This document shows, piece by piece, positions 44,014 through 52,767 of a stretch of DNA of 64,000 bases. Each line of letters opens with the position of its first letter. Within the stretch, counting starts at the first letter, position 1. Source of the DNA: Rhodoferax sp. GTDB taxonomy: Bacteria; Pseudomonadota; Gammaproteobacteria; Burkholderiales; Burkholderiaceae_C. Location of the stretch: positions 92,849 through 156,848 of the forward strand of contig NZ_JAUYQD010000033.1 in the NCBI RefSeq assembly GCF_030697375.1, in the 5' to 3' direction. A program made the position numbers and the translations under genes. The notes below the pieces were generated by a model. It was not told the origin of the DNA and made no database searches. It saw only the letters and a list, made by a program, of their open reading frames with translations.

Positions 44014-44988
44014 ATGAAACACAGCGGCCTGATCGAGGTGCTTTTTATGCTCCTGCCCACCAGTTTGATACTGGACTGGGCGGGGCCCGCCGAGGCGCTG
44101 CGCATTGCCAACCAGCGCCTGCTGGCGCAAGGCCAGCCGGCGCGCTTTGCCATGCGTTTTGTCAGCCCACGCGCCCAGACCTCGACCTCTGTGGGCGTGC
44201 AACTGGCCGGGCTGGAGCCGCTGCCCGCGCATACCACGCTGCGCCATAGTTGGGTGGTGTTGCTGGGGCAGCCGGGTGAGCGCATCGAGGTGCATACGCC
44301 CGAGGCGCAAGAGCTGCTGCACTGGCTGCGCGGTCTGCGGCTGCACAGCGGCCAGTGTGAACTGGTGACCGTGTGCGCCGGTGCCGTGCTGGCGGCCCAC
44401 GCCGGGCTGATGGCGGGGCGGCGCGCCACCACGCACCACCACCACCTGGACGAACTGTTGCGCACCGAGCCGCGCTGCGATGTGGTGGCCAACCGCGTGT
44501 TTGTGGAGGACGGCCCGGTGTTCAGCAGCGCGGGGGTCACCACCGGGATCGATTTGTTTTTGCACCGCATCAGCGCGGTGTGTGGCGCGCCCCTGGCCGC
44601 GCAGGTGGCGCAGTCCATGGTGGTGGCGCTGCGCCGGGGCCCGAACGACCCCGAGTTTTCGCCTTTTTTGGCCTACCGCAGCCATCTGCATCCGGCCCTG
44701 CACCGGGTGCAGGACGCTGTGAGCCAGGCACCCCAAAACGAATGGAGCGTGCCGCGCATGGCCGAGGTGGCCCACACCTCGCCGCGCCACCTCACGCGGC
44801 TGTTTTTGGAGCATGCCGACATTGCCCCGCTGCAGTACCTGCGCCGCATCCGCCTGGCGGTGGCGCAGGCCGCGCTGCAGTCGGGCCACAACGTCACCCA
44901 GGCGGCTGCAACCGCCGGTTTCAGCTCCGATACCCAGCTGCGCCGCGCCTGGCACCAGTTTGGGCTGGAGGGGACGCCCGCAGGGTAG
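44014..44988 (+). CDS. GlxA-type AraC family transcriptional regulator
   Basis: A 324-residue regulator: an N-terminal DJ-1/PfpI-like sensor (about 1-190, with VTVCAGAVLAAHAGLMAGRRATTHHHHLDE) and a C-terminal AraC double HTH (about 225-320: MAEVAHTSPRHLTRLFLEHADIAPLQYLRRIRLAVAQAAL...VTQAAATAGFSSDTQLRRAWHQFG). The last 25 codons including the stop, plus two bases, form one copy of a 77-bp direct repeat whose other copy lies at 49723-49799. The gene's 3' end thus appears to be the insertion site of the following island and remains intact. Confidence 0.87.
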   Translation: MKHSGLIEVLFMLLPTSLILDWAGPAEALRIANQRLLAQGQPARFAMRFVSPRAQTSTSVGVQLAGLEPLPAHTTLRHSWVVLLGQPGERIEVHTPEAQELLHWLRGLRLHSGQCELVTVCAGAVLAAHAGLMAGRRATTHHHHLDELLRTEPRCDVVANRVFVEDGPVFSSAGVTTGIDLFLHRISAVCGAPLAAQVAQSMVVALRRGPNDPEFSPFLAYRSHLHPALHRVQDAVSQAPQNEWSVPRMAEVAHTSPRHLTRLFLEHADIAPLQYLRRIRLAVAQAALQSGHNVTQAAATAGFSSDTQLRRAWHQFGLEGTPAG

Positions 44989-44990
44989 GG
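44914..44990. repeat. 77-bp direct repeat, left copy (island boundary)
   Basis: Identical by eye over 77 bases to 49723-49799 (offset 4809); identity ends at 44913 and 44991. It covers the 3' end of the GlxA-type regulator gene. The arrangement resembles an attachment-site duplication at a gene 3' end, though no integrase gene is present. Confidence 0.9.
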
Positions 44991-45439
44991 CGAGAGAGAG
45001 TCAGATCAGCGGGTGAACGCAGGGTGACAGGCCCACGGCACACGGTATTTCTGAGTCGGGCGATGGCGGCAATAGCGACTTGGTCCCATTGGTTGCTGGC
45101 GATATTGGCCGTCAGTTAGGAATGTGTTAGTGATTTTGCTACACCCGGTGTTATAAATTTACTGCGCAGTGTTGTTTTATTTTTTGCCCCACCTGTGGTG
45201 GAGGTGGGATCTAAGCGGCTGTCATCAGGTCGAAGGATCTATGTCGGGGAGTTGTGGGCAAGTTACGCATCGCGTAGCGGCTATCCACAGCGGGCGTACG
45301 TGCCCCAAAAGAATTTTTTCAGCTTCTATCCCTGCACCTCCACCCGCAAGTTTCTTTCGCCATCCGGGGGGGGCGCTCAGAATTCATGACAGTTAGAACG
45401 ATACCCGGGGTCCACCTGGTTGGGAAAAATAGCTATAGA
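44989..45439. other. Left non-coding part of the island
   Basis: About 450 bases with no convincing gene. It becomes A/T-rich near 45120-45190 and contains a Gly-rich run near 45365. Short plus-strand frames (45169-45396, 45195-45389) lack ribosome binding sites and recognisable features. Confidence 0.4.
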
Positions 45440-46744
45440 TCAGGCTTGCGTTTTTGGCCAGTTTGTAACGATTGGATCCAGAAAAATCTGGTGATCAGGA
45501 TCGGTTGAACGGAGAAGACAAGTGTTGCCAAACCCCATATTCAAGTGGTGATAGTACGCGTGTAGCCAGATCGCATCGGCAATGATAGGTGGTAGTTCCG
45601 GATAGTAGGAACTCGTCGTTTTGGCGGCGATTTCTAGAGCGCTATTCGTCGCAGTTTTCAATATCCATGGAGGTGGTGTGTCCGGCGGGCAGGCGTGCGA
45701 AATTGGAATATGGACACGACCGGCGAAAAGCCTGGGGAGAAGGCTGTTCGGTGAAAGTTGCGCTTTCAGCAAGTCCAGCGCCATGTTCGCTCCGCCAATG
45801 GCAATCAGGCGTAAATGTTTCGAATCGAAGCCGAACAGGCTACGCAGTTCACGGAGCAGGCTTGGAAAGCAGGACACAGTGTCGCTTGGCGAATCCACCA
45901 GCGGATCCAACTGATCCATCTCGTAAAGCACAATGGTCAAAATGATGCTGGCCTTTTCTTTATTGAATGCTTGTAAGCAAGCCCTTAATTTTTGCGTTGC
46001 TTTTTGTTTGGCTTTTTCTAAAACTGAACTGACGGCGCCTTGGTTGAAATGCCACGATGAGTTTGACAAGCCTGTGCTCAGAATTTCCAGTTCGTCCTCA
46101 AGCTCTTCAGCGGTGATGTTTGCGAATTTTTCCAGCAATGAATGCGCCACTGATTGTTCTGCTGCCGCACCGAGTTCGGCGCCCCAGTTGACGAAATTGG
46201 GGCCAAGACTGACCTTGGAATTTTGCTGTGTTTTTTGGCCGATGTCGTCCTTGATTTCAATATTGCCACCGGCCGACCGAATGTAGGCCTGACGAGCACG
46301 AATGACCAAAGGCCGCAGCTCCGGCACATCAGCAACGCACTTTTCGACAAGGGATAAGTAGATTTTTCGCAACAGACGCTTGAGAAGTGCCTCGCGACTG
46401 ATGCTTCTGGGAATTCGAAGTGCGATCGTCAGGTGAATTCGCGGAGTTGCGTTTACGCCTTCTGCTCCTTCATTGTCTGCAGGATGGCGGTCTCGATAGG
46501 CTTCCTCTTCCAAAGCTTGGCGCACAATCTCCAAGCATCCGACACCGCGAACACCTGTGACAAGCAGAGGGAACTGGTTTTCTTTCAGGCAGGCCACTAT
46601 TGAGGCAAGACCAGTCTTGTTGAGTGTTTGCTGGTCCGGTGAATTCGGTCCCGGCATTGTTGTCGGCTTAGCCACTGGGTCACTCGACACCGGTGCCATA
46701 TCTTTCGTTAGTTCTGGCAACCATGTATTGAATTCGACGGTCAT
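45440..46744 (-). CDS. P-loop-like protein with degenerate Walker A, partner of KAP NTPase
   Basis: A 434-residue protein I cannot assign to a named family. Its outline is AAA+/STAND-like: LLVTGVRGVGCLEIVRQAL aligns with a P-loop but Cys-Leu replaces the essential Lys-Ser/Thr; ILTIVLYEMDQLDPLVD looks like Walker B; LRLIAIGGANMALDLL resembles a sensor-1 strand; RLFAGRVHIPIS follows. So it probably does not hydrolyse ATP by itself and may regulate the KAP protein. The ATG at 46744 overlaps the KAP stop (ATGA), giving translational coupling. Confidence 0.6.
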   Translation of the reverse strand: MTVEFNTWLPELTKDMAPVSSDPVAKPTTMPGPNSPDQQTLNKTGLASIVACLKENQFPLLVTGVRGVGCLEIVRQALEEEAYRDRHPADNEGAEGVNATPRIHLTIALRIPRSISREALLKRLLRKIYLSLVEKCVADVPELRPLVIRARQAYIRSAGGNIEIKDDIGQKTQQNSKVSLGPNFVNWGAELGAAAEQSVAHSLLEKFANITAEELEDELEILSTGLSNSSWHFNQGAVSSVLEKAKQKATQKLRACLQAFNKEKASIILTIVLYEMDQLDPLVDSPSDTVSCFPSLLRELRSLFGFDSKHLRLIAIGGANMALDLLKAQLSPNSLLPRLFAGRVHIPISHACPPDTPPPWILKTATNSALEIAAKTTSSYYPELPPIIADAIWLHAYYHHLNMGFGNTCLLRSTDPDHQIFLDPIVTNWPKTQA

Positions 46745-49284
46745 AGTGGTTCTCCACGCGCCACGCGAAGTGCCAAGTCGGGGCGTTTGGAGCGCTTGAG
46801 CAATTGGGCCAATCCCCGTTGAATCGGAGCATTGGTTGACGCTTCCAGATAGGCCTCCCGCCACAATCCTTCAGCCTTACTTTCATCATCACCATCGCTG
46901 TAAATTAGCGTTGCCAGGTTGTGCTTGGTGTCGGGGTCCCATAGAGTGGTTCCCTGCAAACTCCAGTAGAGATTCTTCGCCTGCTCTCTGTATTCTGGTC
47001 TACCCGCCGCATCGGTAGCGAGATAGTCGCCCAGTGCCCGTTGCAACTGCTGCTTTTTATTCGCCTCGACCGCGGAGTGTCCGATCACGTGAAGTACCGC
47101 ATCAACTACTTGCTGTTGCACTTCCTTATTCTCACCAGCGCATCGGAGCAGAAAAACAGCCCCACTCATTGTCGGTGTGGCCAAGAGACTCGCTGCCATT
47201 GCGCCAAAGTCTAAGGGTTGGCCGGTTTTGGCAGCCAATTGATATTCGAGTGTTTCGTGCATCTGCTTTTCCTTGGCGGGCAATGATTCCTTGGGGAAAC
47301 GAGTCAGCCAATATCGCGCGGCCTCTTTAGGCGCGTCGGTCTGCGCCCGAGGGTCTGGCGAAGAGAGCTTTTCGTCCTTCAAATCGATCAAGAAACTCAC
47401 ATACTGCCTTACAAGTCGGAAGTCCGTGTCGAATTTTCCACGATCACGCTGGTGACTGTGAATCCGCCAAGCTATGTCTGGAAACCCTTCTGTCTCAGCA
47501 GACACGGCAAGATTCCCAATTAAAGGCGGGCTAAGGCCGTCGTCAAATTTCTCTATCAGATCCCAGACTTCGGCTAAATACTGCCCCGTGATCTCGGACT
47601 TATCGACTCCCGCGTCGATAAGAAGTTCCAAAATATTCAATCTGGATTGGGCCTCTTTCAAGGTGTTTATTGGCTTGCCTGCATCCACATCGAGCGGTGG
47701 CAATGAGTCAACAAGCGTCGGATCTGACTCCACATCCACTTTACGATCTAACGTCTTTTTGTCCGGGTCACCCTGCAAATACTCCTCTTGAAGGACTTTT
47801 TCGAGAACAGGCTCAATGAGGATCATTTCCTCTAGATTTGCCCCGACACGGTAACCACTTTCATCGCCAGCCGTTGTCCTAAGGTAGCTCCACGGTCTAA
47901 GGCTCTTGGCCAACTGTCGCAAAGCGACGAGTATGTTTAATGGCGGCGGTGGCAAATCGAACAATCTCGCCGAAATCCCTTCCCAGTCATGGGTTGTGAA
48001 GTTGGCTTTCTCACAGATTTCCAGATAGGGCCTTTCCACAAGACGCTTAACAAATTCATTGATCGCGGATTCGGAGGTTTCAGCAAGTTCACCTTCTACC
48101 TCCGGCCACAATTGCGCCATCGCCGCATGGAAAACAGCAATACTTCGACGATTAGTGAGATCTCTTAAAGCATCGACCGGTAGCGTCATGTCTGTCAATG
48201 CCATGTCGCTAGGCGCAAGTAAGAGGACAAGCTTGTTCAAGATACGTTTGTAGGCTCGCGGGGTAACCGTGTTGCCGAGTGTTCGCAGCAAGATGGGACG
48301 CAGGTCTTGTTCCCACTTGCCGTCTATTTCAGTGCGAAAGAACTCAGTGTAATTTGTTTGCGCCTTATAGACCGAGCTGGCAATACGAGTAGGATTGCTC
48401 TTGGTGAAAGAGGGCAAGGTGTATGTCGTTCTAATGTACTTTTGCAGCGCCTTCTCGGGTGTCAGGCCATCGCACAAAATCCTCTCAAACCGTTTGCTGT
48501 AGGCTTGTTTCAGTACAGTTCTATCCGCCGAAATTAGAAAACAAAGATGTTCGCAGGTGACAAAACGCTGAATGACGCGAAGCAGGTCTGCCGCGAATTC
48601 GGGTAGGCAACGATCAAGATCGTCGATCAAAACGACCAATTTTCGTGGAGCAGCTATCTCTTTGTTTTCCGCGTCTTCTATCATCGGTTTCGCATCATTT
48701 TTGGTTAGTGCCTTGGCAAGCCATTCTTCAAACCGGCCCAAGGAGCCAATCTGATTTACATCGGAGTTAATGCCGTTTGCGCGAAATGCGCAGCACAGGC
48801 TCTCAAGTTGATCATGGGCGCGTACGGGGTCGGTCAGCAATGAATACCCGTTGACGCTAGTTTCGGAGTCGGCCGATAGAACCCGGTCGGTCATGAATAA
48901 CAACAGAGCTTGCCCTGGTGCATCGGTTTGCTCGAACTGGGTTGCGATGAACTCAGTCCACAAAATTCTCGATGGGTACTCATTCTTGGCAGTTATGCCA
49001 AGCGTGTCATTCTGTTCGGGACTCGGGTGATCAGCCTTGTTTGTACTTGGCTGTTGCATTGTCTGGTCCAGTTCTTCGAGTTGCTCTTTGAGCAGTCTGC
49101 AGAATGATGTTTTTCCACTGCCCCATCCACCATCGATATGCAGCACATAAGGGCCAGCCTGCTTCAAAATGGAATGCGCCAATTTTTTGGCCATTGAAGA
49201 AAAACCCAAGACATCATCATTGCAAGATTTGATTGGCAAGTCATCCAGCAAAGGGGGGGACGTATAGGATGCATCAAATGTCAT
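46741..49284 (-). CDS. KAP family P-loop NTPase
   Basis: An 847-residue KAP-type NTPase. Walker A GGWGSGKTSF (residues 52-61) and the diagnostic Walker B VVLIDDLDRCLPEFA (about 217-231) are intact, with CEHLCFLISADRTVLKQAYSKRF after it. Unlike many KAP proteins there is no obvious membrane segment between the motifs. The long C-terminal part is helical and TPR-like near the end (LATLIYSDGDDESKAEGLWREAYLEAS). KAP NTPases recur in phage-defence loci. It is the first gene of the two-gene unit in the island. Confidence 0.8.
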   Translation of the reverse strand: MTFDASYTSPPLLDDLPIKSCNDDVLGFSSMAKKLAHSILKQAGPYVLHIDGGWGSGKTSFCRLLKEQLEELDQTMQQPSTNKADHPSPEQNDTLGITAKNEYPSRILWTEFIATQFEQTDAPGQALLLFMTDRVLSADSETSVNGYSLLTDPVRAHDQLESLCCAFRANGINSDVNQIGSLGRFEEWLAKALTKNDAKPMIEDAENKEIAAPRKLVVLIDDLDRCLPEFAADLLRVIQRFVTCEHLCFLISADRTVLKQAYSKRFERILCDGLTPEKALQKYIRTTYTLPSFTKSNPTRIASSVYKAQTNYTEFFRTEIDGKWEQDLRPILLRTLGNTVTPRAYKRILNKLVLLLAPSDMALTDMTLPVDALRDLTNRRSIAVFHAAMAQLWPEVEGELAETSESAINEFVKRLVERPYLEICEKANFTTHDWEGISARLFDLPPPPLNILVALRQLAKSLRPWSYLRTTAGDESGYRVGANLEEMILIEPVLEKVLQEEYLQGDPDKKTLDRKVDVESDPTLVDSLPPLDVDAGKPINTLKEAQSRLNILELLIDAGVDKSEITGQYLAEVWDLIEKFDDGLSPPLIGNLAVSAETEGFPDIAWRIHSHQRDRGKFDTDFRLVRQYVSFLIDLKDEKLSSPDPRAQTDAPKEAARYWLTRFPKESLPAKEKQMHETLEYQLAAKTGQPLDFGAMAASLLATPTMSGAVFLLRCAGENKEVQQQVVDAVLHVIGHSAVEANKKQQLQRALGDYLATDAAGRPEYREQAKNLYWSLQGTTLWDPDTKHNLATLIYSDGDDESKAEGLWREAYLEASTNAPIQRGLAQLLKRSKRPDLALRVARGEPL

Positions 49285-49722
49285 GTGAATTTTTCGCTAG
49301 GGATGATTGGGAGCGCGCGTAATAGTGTCCCCGGTTTGATCGTGGACATATCAAAATATTCTTCTGTGCATAGCGTACCATTCGACGACTATGTATTCAT
49401 GGTGTGAAACGTAGAGTTCAATTACTTTTCACTGTCCAGTGAATAAGTTCAGGTGTAAGTATTAAGCCCTGCCTATATCGCCTTTGATGGAAACCAACGC
49501 ATCGTTTGAGGTCCTCTTTCCAAGGTCGCGCTCTGGATTGATGCCCTCACCATTGAGGTTCGCCTGCGGCGCCACTTGCTACTTGCGCTTCTGTGCGAGG
49601 TCTGAATGGTGTGGACCGGAAATGCTGAGTCCATTTCGCATGAACGCATGCGGCCTGTATGCCAGAAACGTCCTTCAGCGCGAGCCTCCAAACTCGCGAG
49701 TCGGGCGCGCGAGTGATGATCT
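49285..49722. other. Right non-coding part of the island with the presumed KAP promoter
   Basis: About 440 bases without a convincing gene. The A/T-rich part next to the KAP start (49300-49440) is the likely promoter. The rest includes the palindrome CTCGCGAG near 49693. No integrase, transposase or tRNA is recognisable. Confidence 0.4.
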
Positions 49723-49799
49723 GCCGGTTTCAGCTCCGATACCCAGCTGCGCCGCGCCTGGCACCAGTTTGGGCTGGAGGGGACGCCCGCAGGGTAGGG
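49723..49799. repeat. 77-bp direct repeat, right copy (island boundary)
   Basis: Second copy of the 77-bp repeat; a detached duplicate of the regulator gene's last codons immediately before the AI-2E transporter leader. Confidence 0.9.
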
Positions 49800-49854
49800 G
49801 GCTAGGGGGCTGCTACGATGGCTGTGCCCATCCCCGCACGCCTTGAGGAACCCG

Positions 49855-50919
49855 ATGAACCCATCCCCTGAAAACCCGCACGCCTACCTGGAGAACCGGG
49901 CGCTTTTGCTGCTGCTGGTGGCCGTGTCCCTGGCCCTGGGCTGGATCTTGCTGCCCTTTTACGGGGCGATTCTGTGGGGCGTGATCATCGCCTTGCTGTT
50001 CACGCCCTTGTACCAGCGGCTGCTGGCACGGCTGAAGCAGCGGCGCACACTGGCGGCTGTTTTGACGCTGCTGTTTGTGCTGGTGATTGTGGTGCTGCCT
50101 TTGGCGCTCATCACCGCTGCACTGGCGCATGAGGCGGCCCTGGTGTATGAGCGGCTGCAGTCGGGGGAGCTCAATCCCACGCTGTATTTCCGCGGCCTGT
50201 TCAACGCGCTGCCCGATTGGATAGGCGCACTGCTGGACCGCTTCGGGTTGGTCAATTTCAGCGCCTTGCAGCGCCGCTTGTCGGCCGCACTGACGCAGGG
50301 CACCCAGCTCATTGCGACGCAAGTGCTGAGCATCGGGCAAAACACCTTCGAATTTGTGGCCAGCGTGTTCATCACCCTGTACCTGGCTTTTTTTCTGATC
50401 CGCGATGGCGACAAGGTGCTGTGCACCATTGGGGCGGCGATCCCGCTGGCGAGTGCGCACAAGCAGGAGCTGCTGGACAAGTTCACCACCGTGATCCTGG
50501 CCACGGTCAAGGGCAATCTGCTGGTGGCGGCCATTCAGGGCGCACTGGGCGGCCTGGCTTTCTGGTTTCTGGGGGTCAGTGGGGCGCTGTTGTGGGCGGT
50601 GTTGATGGCGTTTTTGTCCTTGGTACCCGCCGTGGGGGCCGGTCTGGTGTGGCTGCCGTTTGCGCTCTACTTTTTGATGACCGGCGCCATCTGGCAGGGG
50701 GTCGCACTGATCGCCTACGGCATGTTGGTGATCGGTCTGGTGGATAACCTGCTGCGCCCGATTCTGGTGGGCAAGGGCACGCGCATGCCCGACTATGTGG
50801 TGATGATCACCACCCTGGGCGGCATGGCGGTGTTTGGTATCAACGGCTTTGTCTTGGGGCCTGCGATTGCGGCCATGTTTATCGCGGTCTGGCACATCTA
50901 CGCGAGCACACGCACCTGA
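49855..50919 (+). CDS. AI-2E family transporter (TqsA/PerM-like)
   Basis: A 354-residue membrane protein with about eight hydrophobic segments. Family pattern: N-terminal pair of helices LLLLLVAVSLALGWILLPFYGAILWGVIIALLF, a soluble middle domain, and the C-terminal VDNLLRPILVGKGTRMPDYVVMITTLGGMAVFGINGFVLGPAIAAMF. Such proteins export small molecules or act as Na+/H+-type antiporters; the substrate is unknown. The ATG at 49855 follows GAGGA; a TTG at 49843 would include the ribosome site. Confidence 0.87.
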   Translation: MNPSPENPHAYLENRALLLLLVAVSLALGWILLPFYGAILWGVIIALLFTPLYQRLLARLKQRRTLAAVLTLLFVLVIVVLPLALITAALAHEAALVYERLQSGELNPTLYFRGLFNALPDWIGALLDRFGLVNFSALQRRLSAALTQGTQLIATQVLSIGQNTFEFVASVFITLYLAFFLIRDGDKVLCTIGAAIPLASAHKQELLDKFTTVILATVKGNLLVAAIQGALGGLAFWFLGVSGALLWAVLMAFLSLVPAVGAGLVWLPFALYFLMTGAIWQGVALIAYGMLVIGLVDNLLRPILVGKGTRMPDYVVMITTLGGMAVFGINGFVLGPAIAAMFIAVWHIYASTRT

Positions 50920-50940
50920 TTCCATTTCCATATGAAACCT

Positions 50941-52122
50941 TCAGTGCGGTAGGTTTTTGGGGTGCTCAAAAAAGAAACGCAGCATCTCCCGCGTGGCATC
51001 GGGCCCCGTGGCATCGGTGTAGGAGCCCTGGCCGTGGCCGCCCGACCAGGCGTGCCCGGCCCCATGCACCAGCCAATGTTCGGTCAGGGCCTGGCCCCGG
51101 TCCCCGTGCTGGGTGGAGCGTGTATAGCGCCGCCCCTGGGCCGAGACGCCTTGCTCCACGCGTGCGCTGCCGGGCGGAAAGGTGCCCGTTGGGTCTGCAC
51201 CGGCGGCGCCCGCCAGCGCTGCAGCAATCACCTGCTCGCCGTTGCGCGGGTGCACGGTTTGGTCCTGGTCTCCATGGAACACGATGGTGGGGATGGGGAT
51301 CTTGGGCTGGAGCGGCGCTTTGGGGGGCGCGCCTCCATGGGCGGTCTTCGGCGGGGTGATAAATTGAATCTTGCCACTTTGCATCACCATGAGCGCCTCG
51401 GCCACATTGCTGGCCGAGCCATTGGGCAGGCCGGAATGCACACCCACCGCCGCAAACAGCTCGGGGTAGGCCGCCGCCACGATGGCGGCCATGGCGCCAC
51501 CGGCCGACAAACCGGCCACATAAACGCGCCTTGCATCCATGCCGTGCTCTTGCATCACCGTCTGGGTCAGGCTGGTGAGCAGGGCCGGTTCGCCCCGGCC
51601 GCGTTGCTGGTGGTTGTGTTTGAACCAGTTCCAGCAGCGCGACGGGTTGGCCTCTTGCGGCTGCTCCGGGTACAGCACGAAAAAGCCTTGCGCGCGGGCC
51701 TGGTCGTTCATGCGGGTGCCGGCCGCGAAGTCGTCCGGGTTCTGTGTGCAGCCGTGCAGCATCACGACCAGCGGCAGGGGCTTGCCGCCTTGGTGGCCCG
51801 GTGGTTGGTAGAGCTTGTAGCGGCGTGTCAACCCGGCGTGGGTGTGGGTGCCGCTAATAAAGGTCTCTGTGCCCTTGCCCGTCCCGGGAGTGGGTTTGGC
51901 CGTTTGGGGTGGGAGCACCTCGTCGTGCACCTCGAAAACACAACCATCGAGCACCAGCGGCGTTGCCTCCGGCCGCATGCCGCCGGGCGTGGCGGCTGGT
52001 GCTGGGCTCTCCGCCGAGGTGCCCCGTAGCGCGCGCTGTATGGCTGCAGTTGCTTCCTTTAAGCGGCCCTTGTGCGTCAGTTGGGTGGCTTTGCGCATCA
52101 GCTCTTGAAAGATTTCGTTCAT
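50941..52122 (-). CDS. PHB depolymerase family esterase (LpqC-like)
   Basis: A 393-residue esterase: LPLVVMLHGCTQNPDDFAAGTRMNDQA (oxyanion region), nucleophile in VYVAGLSAGGAMAAIVA, an Asp in IVFHGDQDQTVHPRNGEQV, and His in VHGAGHAWSGG, which is the PHB-depolymerase-family triad. There is no signal peptide; an N-terminal helical extension (MNEIFQELMRKATQLTHKGRLKEATAAIQRAL) is typical of this intracellular-looking subfamily. It follows the RHH regulator gene by 42 bases on the same strand. The substrate may be polyhydroxyalkanoate or phenolic esters. Confidence 0.85.
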   Translation of the reverse strand: MNEIFQELMRKATQLTHKGRLKEATAAIQRALRGTSAESPAPAATPGGMRPEATPLVLDGCVFEVHDEVLPPQTAKPTPGTGKGTETFISGTHTHAGLTRRYKLYQPPGHQGGKPLPLVVMLHGCTQNPDDFAAGTRMNDQARAQGFFVLYPEQPQEANPSRCWNWFKHNHQQRGRGEPALLTSLTQTVMQEHGMDARRVYVAGLSAGGAMAAIVAAAYPELFAAVGVHSGLPNGSASNVAEALMVMQSGKIQFITPPKTAHGGAPPKAPLQPKIPIPTIVFHGDQDQTVHPRNGEQVIAAALAGAAGADPTGTFPPGSARVEQGVSAQGRRYTRSTQHGDRGQALTEHWLVHGAGHAWSGGHGQGSYTDATGPDATREMLRFFFEHPKNLPH

Positions 52123-52164
52123 ACAAACTTCCTTGGGTTGGAGGGGAGAGCAGGCGGCGGGTGA

Positions 52165-52590
52165 TCAGCCCAGGCGGCTGGCCAGTGCCGCCTTGACTGC
52201 CGGGCTGGCCTGCAGCGCGCCCAGGATTTCCAGCGAGGCAATGGTGGCCAGCGCCAGCTCGGGGCTCACGTCGTGCGCAATCGTCACCAGACCGAGGGCA
52301 CGAATTTGCAGCGTCTGGTTGGCCGCCTGCACGGCGCGCAAATCGCCCGCACTGAGGTGTTGCAGACCCATCACCAGCATCTTGCGCGCCACCACCTGCT
52401 TCACGGCGTCTGAATGGGTGCCAAGCTGGTTGCGGATGGCGGTGCGGATGAAATCAGTGCGGTTGCTGTAAAAGCCCTCGGCCACCAGCAGGTCGATGTG
52501 GCCCAGGTCAACAAAACCGAGGTTGATGGTGATCTTCTCAGAGTCCGCCACCTTGGCCTTGATGGAGTGAAGTGGGGTGTTGGAATTCAT
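52165..52590 (-). CDS. Ribbon-helix-helix (CopG-type) regulator
   Basis: A 141-residue protein with an N-terminal RHH DNA-binding unit (EKITINLGFVDLGHIDLLVAEGFYSNRTDFIRTAIRNQL) and a longer helical C-terminal part. Immediately upstream of its start lies a perfect 40-bp palindrome (52594-52633), the likely operator for autoregulation of this gene and the downstream esterase gene. The Shine-Dalgarno-like AGGA lies inside the palindrome's proximal arm. Confidence 0.82.
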   Translation of the reverse strand: MNSNTPLHSIKAKVADSEKITINLGFVDLGHIDLLVAEGFYSNRTDFIRTAIRNQLGTHSDAVKQVVARKMLVMGLQHLSAGDLRAVQAANQTLQIRALGLVTIAHDVSPELALATIASLEILGALQASPAVKAALASRLG

Positions 52591-52593
52591 GCC

Positions 52594-52633
52594 ACCATCC
52601 TATCACCATCCATATGGATGGTGATAGGATGGT
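52594..52633. promoter_or_regulatory. 40-bp perfect palindrome, probable RHH operator
   Basis: Two perfectly complementary 20-bp arms around CATATG, four bases upstream of the RHH gene. Each arm contains ACCATCC and TCACCATCC half-site-like elements, so several RHH dimers could bind. The arm next to the gene includes the AGGA ribosome-binding sequence, so the transcript could also fold and hide it. Confidence 0.75.
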
Positions 52634-52767
52634 TTTGTTATGAAGCAAGGCTGAAACAGACGCACCATTCATTTGTCCATGGTTTGCAAATTGGCAATGT
52701 CTGAATAAGGGTAAACCCTATACTTGGTGTTGCACGTATGGCACTGGCCAGCAAAAAAAGGGTTCTC

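Noticed and set aside
45169..45396. Small frames at the left end of the KAP island as a possible third component or integrase remnant
   Set aside because: Translations show no recombinase motifs and no ribosome sites.
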